A stretch of DNA of 64,000 nucleotides from contig JAODTK010005509.1 in assembly GCA_026419785.1 (NCBI GenBank), positions 310,001 to 374,000 of the forward strand. Reading direction: 5' to 3'. This DNA comes from Sclerodactyla briareus. Lineage: Eukaryota; Echinodermata; Holothuroidea; Dendrochirotida; Sclerodactylidae. Position numbers and translations under genes: made by a program. Shown here in pieces: positions 23,709 to 34,775 of this stretch; within the stretch, counting starts at the first letter, position 1, and the number at the start of each line of letters is the position of its first letter. Below the pieces are notes generated by a model. It was not told the origin of the DNA. It saw only the letters and a program-made list of their open reading frames with translations, and did no database searches.

Positions 23709-23799
23709 CGTTTTGGGGTTAGGCATGGGGTCACCTATGGTCAACGGGTACCAAAGTCTGAAAGGCTTATGAGCACAACAACTATGCAACGGAATTAGA

Positions 23800-24340
23800 G
23801 CTCATACTTAGCATGAAGATTGGCATGAAGGTAGAGTGGTTGATCGCTAGTTTAAGGGTAGGTGGGTGCAGCGTCATCCGAGGTCAACGAGGTCAACATC
23901 TCAACAAAAAGGTGTAGAGGACTCATACTTGACATGTAGGTGACAATATGGGAAGTTGTAGATAAGTGAATTCCTTGTTTTTAGGTGCGTTTCAAGGTCA
24001 CTACTTAAAATGAAAAAGAGAAAGGTCAAAGCTGGAAAAAGAAGAAAAACTGTGTTGTACAACGACCATATGTATAGGGTTCATACTTGGCATGTAGGTA
24101 CCATGTGGAGGAGATCATCTCTACGCACAGAGTCAATTCCAGAGTTCACCTAAGGTTCAACAGCAGTCGAGGTATTGACCCCTTACACCAAGATACTATT
24201 GTAACCTGGTATAGCCAGGAAAACCTAGATATAGATGCTTTTTACTTGACACGTAGGTTGGCCATGTGGAGTAGATGTCCCCATTTGTTCTTTGCATCCA
24301 AGTTTCCATATAGTCAGTAATGTGGTTGGCCATACATATG
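23800..24340. repeat. diverged tandem repeat around GGCATGTAGGT phrases
   Basis: TTAGCATGAAGATTGG, CTTGACATGTAGGTGAC, CTTGGCATGTAGGTACCATG and CTTGACACGTAGGTTGGCC recur at roughly 115-175 bases, each after a TCATACTT-like phrase and near AGGTCA text. Confidence 0.6.
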
Positions 24341-24689
24341 TATGGGAAATTTAACACCGCCTCAGGGCTCAATAAGAGTCGCCATAATTTTGTTGCGAGG
24401 AGAAGGGGCTTATATCAGAACGCAGGACACTTTGAATTTTCTTCAGGTCACTTTCAATATTAACCCTGGAACAATGGGAGCCATTACTCTATCCATTTCT
24501 TTGAAGTAAAGGAAAACTTTCAGGAGGGAGGAGGGAAATGAGGGAGGGAATTATTACTACAACCAGACTGTGTTGCGTTCTTGTTAAATTCGAGGGGCAA
24601 CCTTGTGACTGTGCATGTATTGGTAGCCGTGTGCAACAAATAGACTATATTACGTCCAAAAAGCCTATGGGGCGAAAAGTTCATGACGG
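24341..24689. other. nothing recognised
   Basis: Non-coding; a purine-rich AGGAGGGAGG run lies near 24520. Confidence 0.3.
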
Positions 24690-25095
24690 ATATAATAATA
24701 GATCGTGCTTTACATAGCGCTTTCCACCGTGAGACATGCTCAAAGCGCTTTTACAGATATTACCTCCGATCATTAGTGACTTGTCACACCCGTACTATAC
24801 AGCACGAACCTCTTGCTCGTTTCTCTCCTGGCGCACCATTCCAGTACGTCGCTTCATCATGTCCCCCGAGGGACTTCCCAATAGGGCTGACCACATAGGG
24901 CGCTCGCTACTCTTCACAAGTCATCTCACAAGGTACCAACGTGTGGTGTGAGTGGGACATTTAAAGGAGAAATGCCTTGTCCAACAGCACTGCGGAAAAG
25001 TCCTCGGGCCTCCAATGGGCTCGAAACTCGCAATCAATGGTTTTTGCAGTCTGGAGCTCTACCGACTGAGCTATCCGCCTCCACAACATCTGTGC
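24690..25095 (-). mobile_element. tRNA-derived SINE, family 2
   Basis: Minus-strand head at about 25092-25020: GGATAGCTCAGTCGGTAGAG is an excellent A-box and GAGTTTCGAGCC lies at the B-box position. The body contains paired AGCGCTTT motifs near 24716 and 24755. The acceptor stem cannot pair, so this is a SINE and not a tRNA gene. Confidence 0.65.
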
Positions 25096-26119
25096 AGGGC
25101 CCTTTTTATGCAATGTTCAGTGGAGGGGGGGGGGGGGGATTCCGCAAAAAGGACTATCCAAACATGTGACCAGTGGCCGTTACTTGTTGGCATGAAACAT
25201 GCCTGGCCGGCACAATGATATAGTGCGGTACTTAATGATATAGAATTTCATTCAGTCTTAACAATTAAGTTTTATTATTTCTATTTTCAGTGTTAGGCTA
25301 AATTTGACAAATGACAAGAAAAGAGACCTCCACTGGGAGGAAAAAGACCAGAGTAAAGGGCCTGGCGGGGACGGGGGGGGGGGTGGGGGGGCTTCCATTT
25401 TTGTACGTTAAAAATGGCCCTGCATCTGTGATGAAAACGTGTGGTAGGGTGAACACGCAAAAGTTACCGCCTGCACGTCGCAGCTTTGGTATAGTCTATA
25501 TGCTCGTGGTGAAGTACTATAGCCCCCCCCCCCCTCCCGAGACCCTTGTAAACCCTTGACACAGCTGACGGGACGGCCACATTTGAGATTGCCATGACAA
25601 TAATGAGTGCTTGGCTGTTGCGGGGAGGGGGATGGTACTCGTAGCTCCCATCAATTGATGCAACCGATACCAGTACGATGGCACCAATGTGCACATTATA
25701 TATCTCCCTGATCACAGATGACTCAGGCTATTACGGAAGGCTTCCTCAGTCTTTATCAGTACTGGATTTTTGACGCGGTAAAACTCATATACAAAGACAA
25801 TTTCACCAATTGTGTGTATTAGAATGAAATATATTTTTTACAAAATAAAATGTTGTTCTTGAAACACATTTGGCAGTTCAAGTTCAAGTTCAATCAGAAA
25901 GATAGAACTACTGACGCGGATTGAACACAGAAAAAACGATCTAATAAATCAGTTCATGGTTGCTATATAATGGTATGATGATAATATGAGATTGAAGATT
26001 ACACACACGGGACAATCGTGCACTCACATACCGCATGAACACTGTGAGCTACACAATTATTTCTCGAGGAAAAGAACTTCCTGTACGACCACACAACTTC
26101 ACAAATACTACCCAACGGT
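25096..26119. other. nothing recognised
   Basis: About 1 kb with poly-G at 25126-25138 and 25371-25390 and poly-C at 25524. No supported gene. Confidence 0.3.
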
Positions 26120-26965
26120 TGCAGAAGGATGACCAATATGGACTAATCAGAAATGGGATCAATAGCGACGGTCTGATCGGAAATCAGGTTCAATGACAGG
26201 AGAATAATCAGGTATAGGAACAATGTCAAGGGAAGAAGAGGAAATAAGATCAATGGCTCATTAAGGGACAAGCGGAAATAGGATCAATAGCGAGGGTCTG
26301 ACTAACCGGAGACAAGTTTAGGGGCAAGCCACTAATCGGGAATAAGATCAAAGGCTAGTGACTAATCGGATATAGGATCAATCGCAAGGGACTAATCAGA
26401 GATAGAATAAATTAGCGACTAATCAGGAATAGGATCAATGACGAGAGTCTGATCGGGAATCAGGATCCGTGACATGAGACTAGCCGGAAACAAGGGAATA
26501 ATTTGGGAAAAGATCAATGGCGAGTGACTAATCGGATATAGGATCAATTGCAGAGGCTCCAGTTTTGGGTGTGGAAGGACACTGGAGCCTCTACAATTTC
26601 CGACGAAGGGTTTCCTCAGTCACTGAAGTAACCTTCGGGTGGAAGCATATCACGAGGTGTATAAGTAAGTGAGGATCAATTACAAGGGACTAATCGGAGA
26701 TTGGATCAATGACGAGGTACTAATAGGAAATCAGCATCAACGTCAAGGGTCTAATCGGATGTAGGATCAACCGGCAAGGGACTAATCGGAGATAGGATCA
26801 ATGACGAGAGACTGTTATAAAATCAGGATCAATGACAAGGGACAATCAGAAATAGGGCCAATGGCAAGGAACTAATCGGAGACAGGATCAATGACATGGG
26901 ACCAATCGGAAATGAGATCAATGGCGAGGGCCTAATCAGGTATACGATCAATGGCAAGGGACTAT
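26120..26965. repeat. about 30-bp minisatellite, interrupted
   Basis: Many diverged units of the type ACTAATCGGAGATAGGATCA followed by ATGACGAGGG, alternating GATAGG and AATCAGG variants. Interrupted at about 26548-26672 by unrelated sequence that begins with a 12-bp perfect hairpin. Confidence 0.9.
26548..26672. other. foreign insert with hairpins inside the minisatellite
   Basis: AGAGGCTCCAGT (26552-26563) is perfectly complementary to ACTGGAGCCTCT (26581-26592) with a 17-nt loop. A second stem, CGAAGG (26604) with CCTTCG (26632), follows. Neither matches the 30-bp unit. Confidence 0.7.
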
Positions 26966-27429
26966 GGGGTTGCTTTACGCGAGGTATATTCGATCACCTG
27001 ATGAGCGCGGTACACGCGATAGGGGCTGAATACTTGGCACCGAAGTGGCGAATAAATTGTCCATTTACCGGGAGCAAAAGCGTGTTGAACAAAAATGTAT
27101 GGGACGATATTCGAAAGCAAAAAGGCGGTAAGGAATGGAATGTTGTTTGGTAATTAACATTATCGATTTTTTGTATAATCCATAGTTGAGAACTACAAGT
27201 CGGAACCAGTTCAAACGTAACGTTGTATGAGCTGAAACTCTGATCAACTCAACGTGGTCGAAGCTTACCCGATTGTTTCTCAATTAACTTGTTGTTTTTT
27301 CGATGTTTTTGTTTTTAGTTATGTGCAACGGTCCTTGTGAACCTTATGAACTATGAGACTCAAGGATAAAGACTCAATAATAACTACAGGACCTTCCAAT
27401 ATTGAGCTGTCACCGTTTGCACACTCAAT
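26966..27429. other. nothing recognised
   Basis: Non-coding stretch between minisatellite and SINE. Confidence 0.3.
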
Positions 27430-27805
27430 AACTTTTTTTTTTTTTTTTTTTCTACTCATCACTTGCCGGACAAAGGACCCTACCATACGAGGCCGGCAAG
27501 GGTGCGGACCTGGATATATCGCACGAATTGTCAGCGGGCGAAACCTTCCACCAGGTACACGGAACAAGGCGATGCCTCGTTGCGTTACTTTAAGTGAGGA
27601 GGGGGGACTGACACGCCGACGGCAACTAATTCACAGGTTGCCTACCCCACGTTTTTCCCTGTTCCTATCCCTCATGCTGAGCGCCAAGCGAGAAGGCAAC
27701 ACGGTCCATTTTTAAGTCTTGGTATGCACCGACCGGGATTCGAACCCCCGGCCTACCGGGTGGAAAGCGGACGCTCTACCAACTGTGCTAACCACTGAAC
27801 AACAT
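27430..27805 (-). mobile_element. tRNA-derived SINE, family 1, near full length
   Basis: Minus-strand head at 27800-27725 has GTTAGCACAGTTGGTAGAGC (A-box) and GGGGGTTCGAATCCCGG (B-box, perfect core). The body includes GGCGCTCAGCATGAGGG, GGTCCGCACCCTTGCCGGCC and TTTGTCCGGCAAGTGATGAG. It ends in a 22-base A-tail (T-run 27430-27451 on the plus strand). This is the best copy in the window and the reference for the other fragments. An internal RNA polymerase III promoter is implied by the A and B boxes. Confidence 0.85.
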
Positions 27806-29584
27806 GTCAGTTGCAATTTCTTAGGGATGGTTGGAAAAGTAGCAGTGATGAAAAATAAGCGCAAACGTAAACGTCTTGGAAGCTCGTCGGGCAAATATGC
27901 CTTAGGTGTAGATCGGGCAAAACTGATTAGGGGAACCATTTTTTTATCCCTAAAAGCACTCCGGACCTCCCCAATGAACCTCTGTACTCTGCTGCACGGA
28001 AGAATCGCAATATGGTAAGCCTGACTATGACCCCTCGATACAACACCATGGTGGACTAAAACCCCAAATGTGGAAACACCTTCCTTACGAATGACCCATA
28101 TTCATAGCAAACGGAAACTGAAGTGCGATGTGTTGACAGACAAATCACCTTCCCATAGCTCCGAAAGTACTTGAACAATGCATTCCACTGTGAAATAAGA
28201 CCCATAATACACACATTGCTAACTGAAGTCGCCAATGGCTGGAAATTGGAGCAGGATGTTTGGACAGATGAACGGCCCTCTAGAATGGTCTAGACTGTTG
28301 TTGTAAACAAGAGCTCTTTGGGGATGTCTGTGGAAGACTAATTGAGGTAATTATTCGGGATCAATTAACATCTAACCACAGTTCGCCAAAAACGGCACTC
28401 GCCCTGACCAGTGACGAGCTGCACCCACCCGCCAAGTTTTGACCCTGATCACATCTACAGTTTAGAGGGGGGAGGTTTTATGAGTAATATGACCGAACAG
28501 ATCGGACCTAACGAACGAAGAACGAGCGAGACGAACTAACTAACTAACCTCACTAACAAACGAACAAACGCATGATGACTTGTAAGGTAAGGCTGTAAAC
28601 TGGTAACCTCATGAAATCTTACCGACTTTCAGGACAACCCCGTTGGTGAGATGAAAAAGACAATAGTCCAATAAGGAATCGAGAGGAGGGGGTGGAATCC
28701 TCATTGTACCTCTAATCCCCATCAACGGACCAATACTCTTGAATTGCAATTTGACAGCCCTAATGGTTATCAGTATCCTGCCGTTGTTATCTCCAGATTA
28801 CGTCCCGGTAATTTTTTATGACTTCTATGACGCTATCCGGCATCCTATTGGTGGGATCCATTCCCAAGGCGGTTGCATGCGTGTGTCTGCATTGTGAATC
28901 TGATTCATTTGCCACCATAGTCAAGTAATACAACTTCTTCATGTTCACTGAAAAAGGTTTCCATGCGATTGGCTAGCACTCTGGTGACGTTTAGGATGAT
29001 TAGTTTGCCTATAGGCCCACCTAATCACAGCGCAGTATATTCAAAAGCATACAAGTGTTATAGGATACGCGATTCCCCCTGGCAGTTCGATACAAAGTGG
29101 GAAAATGTTATGAAAGTATTCGAACACGCAAACAGATTGTTCTGACGTAAAGACTCTAAGTTTTTGAATAATTTGCTGCACGCCAAAAGCGCCTGTACCA
29201 TAAATACGGTATGTAGCCTATTAAGTACATCGGATGGCAACAACCGACAGCACATGTGGGGAAAACTCGGTTGGGAGAAACCTGGGTACCAAGTTGCGAT
29301 GTGGTCACACTGGTAAACCGAAATCTGAGCTGATTGGGATTAACGGTTGACTAGTGCTGTATTTGGGCTTTATTGGGCAGACATGAGGGCCGCCTTATCT
29401 CTGTTTGCGCGTATCTATTTGTTTGACACTGCAGGTCATCATATGATACAATCCTTATCATTCAGCAGTCTCCGGCCCAGATAGGTTTCTATATCGACTA
29501 TTTTGTAGAAACCCAACTACCGCCCCTGTTTTCATTCGCTTAGGTTCGAATGTACCTGACCTGGGTGCGTTTTTCGGGCGACTG
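27806..29584. other. nothing recognised
   Basis: About 1.8 kb without supported exons. Some short ACTAAC/CGAAC iterations occur near 28505-28570. Confidence 0.3.
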
Positions 29585-29587
29585 TTA

Positions 29588-30354
29588 AGGGGCTTTCATT
29601 CACATTTCACAATCATCACACCTCAAGCGCATTCGAACCGAGCGGGGGAAAAACCGGCTAACTGAACGACGGCGAACTGAGCGACGTGGTAAATACGCAA
29701 TGAAAACCCATATAAATCACTCGAATCTTTCATTCACACCAAACAGCGACGAAGCGGCGCGACGGGGAGCTCGTCGCTAGCGACCGCTCGGCATAATGTT
29801 TACAACCTTATTTCGCTCGAATCGCTGAGGGACCATGGGGAAAACACGTGTATCCCTTGCAGTGCGTTTGACAGGTATAGTGTGGTATAGTGTGGCCTAT
29901 ATAGGCTATGTTTACACGATTATGATCCACACGCAAGAAAGTGAAAATGGAACGACAATGGCGGTAATTAGTACTGCAGAATGTTTCCTGAGTCTCTTAG
30001 CTGATAGGGAGCCATTGTGGAAAAAAAAGCAGTCCACACTTCTCCAATAAGCTATTCGAGCTACTAATCTGCAGACTTGTCTGATGAGCGGTATGACCGG
30101 TAAATCTAATACATGAATACGGATCATATTTTATGCCCATATTTAGGTTAGCCCACGTCGATTCTTGATTCGGTACATGGTGATGGTTTTCATTATGAAT
30201 GCTGCCCACATCTAGCCGAGAATTTCAGAGGAAACGCTCCATTAGATCGCCTGTATTGGCTCGCAGTGTGAAAGCCCCGGCGAGCGACCAATCGCGAAGC
30301 GATGGTCGCTGGAATCGCCATCGCTCGAATCGCGTTTGGTGTGTGAAAGCACCT
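29588..30354. mobile_element. Harbinger-like MITE with TTA target duplication
   Basis: Ends AGGGGCTTTCA (29588) and TGAAAGCACCT (to 30354) are inverted with one mismatch. They are flanked by TTA at 29585-29587 and 30355-30357, the three-base target of PIF/Harbinger elements. The subterminal regions are rich in CGCTCG and GCGA motifs on both sides. A second copy of the end motif (TGTGAAAGCCCC near 30267) suggests a nested or duplicated end. No transposase; non-autonomous. Confidence 0.7.
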
Positions 30355-30357
30355 TTA

Positions 30358-30749
30358 GGTGATAGATCATTTCGCACGGCGACTCGAACGCAAAAGGGTC
30401 ACGTGATCAGCTGTGTTGTCAAGGAGGACGTAATTTTATGTACAAAATCGGTGCTAGCAGTGGGCGTGGCCTAACTATCAGTCTCTTAGGACTGTTCGCT
30501 CTGTTAGATGATGTTAGGGTGTCACATGACTTGTCAGCCAATCAGGTCCCTTGATTAAAGGCGAATAATTACGTAACTATCTACAATGACAGTCGATAAA
30601 ACGCAACCCACTCTAAACGGTACTCACAAGTCGACCTAGATCTATACATCGAACGAAATTAATGTACCAGTTTGCAAACAATGAGTTTTAACACCTGCCG
30701 TAAACATGAACAGGAGGACGATCGTGAGTATACTTACACAGAGAGACAC
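30358..30749. other. nothing recognised
   Basis: Non-coding sequence between the MITE and the minisatellite. Confidence 0.3.
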
Positions 30750-30754
30750 ACATG

Positions 30755-31935
30755 AATAGGCTACCCCAGAGGATCCTGAATAGGCAACCATGGAGAATCA
30801 TGAGTAGGCTGCCCAGAAGACCATGAGTAGACTACCGCAGAGAAGCATGAGTAGGCTGTCCCTAGAGAATATTGAGAAGGCTACCACAGAGATAATGAGT
30901 AGGCTACCCCAAAAAAATAATGAGCAGGCTACAAAGGAGGATAGAAGGATCACGGGCAGGCTACCCCAGAAGAACATTTTAAGCAACAACATAGGACGAT
31001 TGTGGAAGATATGAGTAGGCTTCCCCAGAAGATCACGAGTAGGCTACCACAGAGAATCACGAACAGGCTACCCCAGAAAACATGAGCAGGAAACCCCGAG
31101 GATAATGAGTAGGCTACACCAGAGGATTATGGGCAAGTCACTCCAGAGGATCATGAGCAGGCTACCCCGAAAGATAATGAGTAGGCTACCCCAGGAGATA
31201 ATGAGTAGGCTACCCCAGAGGATAATCAGCAGGCTACACAGGAGGATCATGAGTAGGCTACCCCAGGAGATAATGAGCAGGCTACACAAGAGGATTGGAC
31301 GATCATGAGAGGCTTCCCCAGAAGATCACGAGTAGGCTACCACAGAGAATCACGAACAGGCTACCCCAGAAGAGCATGAGCAGTTACCCTGGAGGGTTCG
31401 GAGTAGGCTGACCCAGAGTATCATGAGTAGACTGCTGCAGAGAAGCATGAGTAGACCTGGAGGATATTAGTAGGCTACCCTAGAGGATATTGAGTAGGCT
31501 ACAACAGAGATGATGAGTAGGCTGCCCAGAAGACAATGAGCGGGATACACAGGAGGATCGGAGGACCATGAGTAGGATTCCCCAGAAGATCATGAGTAGG
31601 CTATTCCAGAATATCATGAGGAGGCTCGCCGCGGAAATAATGAGTAGGCTACACCAGAGGATTATGGGCCAATCGCTCCAGAGGATCATGAGCAGGCTAC
31701 ACCGAAGGATAATGAGTAGGCTACCCCAGAGGATAATCAGCAGGCTACACAGGAGGATCGGAGGATCATGAGTAGGCTACACCAGAGGATTATGGGCAAG
31801 TCACTCCAGAGGATCATGAGCAGGCTACCCCGAAAGATAATGAGTAGGCTACCCCAGAGGATAATCAACAGGCTACACAGGAGGATCGGAGGATCGTGAG
31901 TAGCTGAACCAGAGCATTATGAATAATCTACACAA
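30755..31935. repeat. 24-bp minisatellite with higher-order structure
   Basis: Nearly 50 diverged units of the type ATGAGTAGGCTACCCCAGAG + GATC/GATA. A compound block of about 150 bp (TATGGGCAAGTCACTCCAGA... to GGATCGGAGGATCATGAG) recurs near 31125, 31660 and 31790. The 24-base period keeps frames open on both strands (MSRLPQRI-like on plus, hydrophobic on minus), so these are not genes. Confidence 0.9.
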
Positions 31936-32560
31936 AAGGATGGGAGAATAACTCGCACCATTTCTGTACTTGCAGACATGGTATGACTGGTACTTAGCCT
32001 CAATTCCAAGTAAAAAACGTCGTTTCCCACTAATTGAAAAAAGTTGAATTGAGTGTTACGAGAGTACTATAGTAATATGGTACCTTCGTATTTCAGTATA
32101 AGTATTTGGGTAAGATAATCACTGGCTTGCCTATGTCAATCTAGAAAGGCACAGGCGATTAAAATATTGACAACTTGTCTTCAACTGTCCATTTGAATTA
32201 AAATGAATACAATTTCATGGAAAGAAATCAATTCCAACGATTAAGACAAGGGCCGTCGGAAGGCATGCTGATTTTGGAGTTTCATTGGAATTGGAATGAT
32301 TTATTTCCATTGAAATTTGTATTCCTTCATAATTCAAATGGAAAAGGTTGAAGAAAAGTAGAAAAGTGTCGAAAAATGACGTTTTGAATCCTGGCTGCCA
32401 CACCCCCCCTCCCTCATTCTATGCTCTGTAACGTTCATCTTGATTACGCTAACTTCTGTACGGTGGTCTTTCCAAGTATTTAACCTTGAAGGCTTCAACG
32501 GGTACAGAATTTTGCCGTCAGAGATTCTTTTCAAGTACTTATAGCACTCACGTCCAACCT
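31936..32560. other. nothing recognised
   Basis: Contains a loose inverted pair around GAATTCCAACGATTAAG/GGAATTGGAATG; no gene or repeat family assigned. Confidence 0.3.
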
Positions 32561-32960
32561 ATTATGAGGAGGTACATTGGCTCCGGTTTCTGATAGTATT
32601 CAATTTTAAGATGATTTCTCTTGTTTATAATGCTGTCAATAATAGAGGTCCTAGTTATATCTCTATACTCGCTGTTGCTGCCAATGTATCATACTAGGTC
32701 GTGAGTCGCGAAGGCTCTCTCCGTTCGCAGGACTAGTTCGAAACTGGGAAAGAGGGCGTTCAGCGTCAATGGCCCTGAGTTATGGAACAGTCTCCCTGAC
32801 TATCCGTAAGAGTAATATAACTCGCTTTCAATTTTAAAAGGAGTTTGGAAACACATTTTTATCGATTGTATTTTGAATCTTGAATTATTATGTTTTTAGG
32901 TCTTCTGTAAGCGATATTGATTTAATCTGTACTAAAGGCGCTTCATAAGTATTTTTTAAT
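32560..32960 (+). mobile_element. LINE fragment, C-terminal reverse transcriptase region
   Basis: Plus-strand translation gives VHWLRFLIVFNFKMISLVYN, then NNRGPSYIS, then a WN/LP block near 32775-32800 and FKRSLETHFYRLYF near 32845. This is the LHWLP-FRIEFK...APSYL...LWNSLP...FK-LKTHLF order of LINE C-termini. Stops and frame changes throughout. Confidence 0.65.
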
Positions 32961-33729
32961 AATAATAATGTTGATTTTCGCTTAAATTTCTACATTTCTC
33001 AGCAGCGTATCGTCTTCCAGATTGGAAACACTGGAGTGTTCTTTTCCGCACCATAAGAGAGTCTCTGAAATTAATTTAAGGGTCACTGAGAACACAAGGG
33101 TCCGGAGGTCTTGTGGAAACAAATAAGGTCCTTGAAGGCAAAACAGGTTTGTGTGAATATTGTAACAAGTGATAGTTGAATATATATAAATGGCACATCT
33201 GCATTTATAAATATCAAAACAAAAACAGTCGAGCTAGGGTCAAACCCCTGTCCTATGTCAGAATATCAGCCGATCAGTACGGGGGGGTCCTACGGTTATT
33301 TGCTGTTTTATAACAGAGGGTTCAGTGGGTAGTTTGAGAAACCAAGGCCCCAGGTTGAACCATGGAGATAACTCTACAGGAAGCATACATGGTGAAGCAC
33401 CCACAGCATACCGACAGGGACACGCTTTGTAGTAAGAATACACCTGAGAATTACTGTCTACAAGGCAATCCGAGTACCCATGTAAAATAAACAACGTACT
33501 TGTCAACACCACTGTTAATTCGTCCCGAGGGCGTCAGAACATCGTGTTATTACATCTTTGGTATGCTTCTCTTCTCGTAAAGATGTGGTAGCCGGTGGAG
33601 GTCCCAGATATTGTCAGAGTCGTTTCGAAATCACGATATCAGGGTTCAGATTTTATAAAGGTAAGATTCAGTTTCCTCGGTCCCCTGCTTGTAAACTGGC
33701 CACAAAAAAGGGTGAGGAGGAAAAGATAG
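32961..33729. other. nothing recognised
   Basis: Non-coding; a G-run lies at 33281. The 33558-33729 part may be diverged LINE sequence continuing the fragment to its right, but I could not read it. Confidence 0.3.
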
Positions 33730-33815
33730 AAACAAGCGGTAAGCTATCATCGAAAGTAACACCGAGGTAATTGACCTTCTGACTAAGTTCAATGTCGGTG
33801 CCACCATAGAAACAT
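33730..33815 (-). mobile_element. LINE reverse transcriptase, 3' piece of an interrupted copy
   Basis: Minus-strand reading FYGGTDIELSQKVNYLGVTF then DDSLPL matches the V-NLGV-FD-L motif that follows the palm of LINE reverse transcriptases. The preceding motifs lie at 34776-35770, on the other side of an inserted repeat. Confidence 0.75.
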
Positions 33816-33825
33816 TATTGAATGA

Positions 33826-34775
33826 ACGCTCGATTGTCTCATCCGGTCACGAAGGGCCGGATGAGTTATTTTGGTGTCAGTTTGCATTTCACCTATACTT
33901 ACTGTGCTGGTTGCCCTATAGAAATGGTTGCTACCGTAAACAAAGTGGTGGTTGGAACATCCACTGAGGTGTACCCGTTGGTGGGGTACCCAGGGTGCTG
34001 GGTTGATACAGCAATGAGGTGCACTTGCAACGTGTCGTTTGTGTGTTGGCGCCGTCGTTTTGTGTGTGTGTGGTGTGTGTGCTGTGTTGTGTGTGTTGTT
34101 GCGTTTTTGCGTGCCGTCGTCAGATTTTTTATGGTTTTTCCCAAATATCTCCATTTTGGAGGGGTGAACGAAGTGAAATTGTGCCACACGCTGAATAGTC
34201 ACTAAAACACATAATGCTCCCAAAATTGAGACGGAGGGAAACTATCAAACAAAATGTGTAGATTGAGGGGGGAGGCAAACGACAAATTTTGTGGCGATTT
34301 CCCATTGTACAGTTTTTCACTATTTTTCAAGCTTTTTGGTAGTCCCTCAGTCCAAGGGCTTCAATGATTTTAAAATTTGTAGCAATGTAAAAAGGCACCA
34401 AATAACACACTTTTCCCATGCATCAGCCCCAAAATTGCCAAAAATCAAATACTCTATATATATTAATTTATAAATTTCTGAAAATTGTTCAGTTTTTGGT
34501 ATTTTTCGAGATTGGGAGACTGAAGATTCCAAATTTCAGAAGAAGGTACAAGGTATCAAAAACAAAGGGTTCCCAGCATGTAGGCTCTAAATTAACTGAA
34601 TATTCCTGAATATGAATAATTTTTGGGGGGAGGAAGAAATTGATTATTTTCAGCCATATTTTGATAAATTTTGTCCATTTGTGGCAAACTAGCGAAAAGG
34701 TACGCAAGTAGGCAACAAATGAATAGTTCACATTTGCGATGAGATCTGCCAACTCCGGAAAATTGCCCTCTGTTC
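33826..34775 (-). mobile_element. hairpin-ended dispersed element, family 1 copy 2 (nested in LINE)
   Basis: Inverted match to 19011-19890 along its whole length. Read on the minus strand it starts with AGAGGGCAAT, has CAAATGGACAAAATTTATC, a CA-rich core (GT-rich at 34060-34105 on plus) and a terminal hairpin with arms CTCATCCGG (33838-33846) and CCGGATGAG (33857-33865). It sits inside a LINE reverse transcriptase frame, which defines its approximate ends independently. Confidence 0.8.

Noticed and set aside
23464-23772. Cys/Val-rich open frame resembling a cysteine-rich peptide
   Set aside because: Produced by (GT)n and (TTG)n microsatellites.
25020-25092. Possible tRNA gene on the minus strand
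   Set aside because: No matching acceptor stem; continues into a repeat body.
27725-27800. Possible functional tRNA gene on the minus strand
   Set aside because: A and B boxes are good, but acceptor stem arms do not pair and a SINE body with A-tail follows.
30755-31935. Regular repeats that could be taken for a CRISPR array
   Set aside because: Units are contiguous without unique spacers, diverged, and in a eukaryotic genome with no cas genes.
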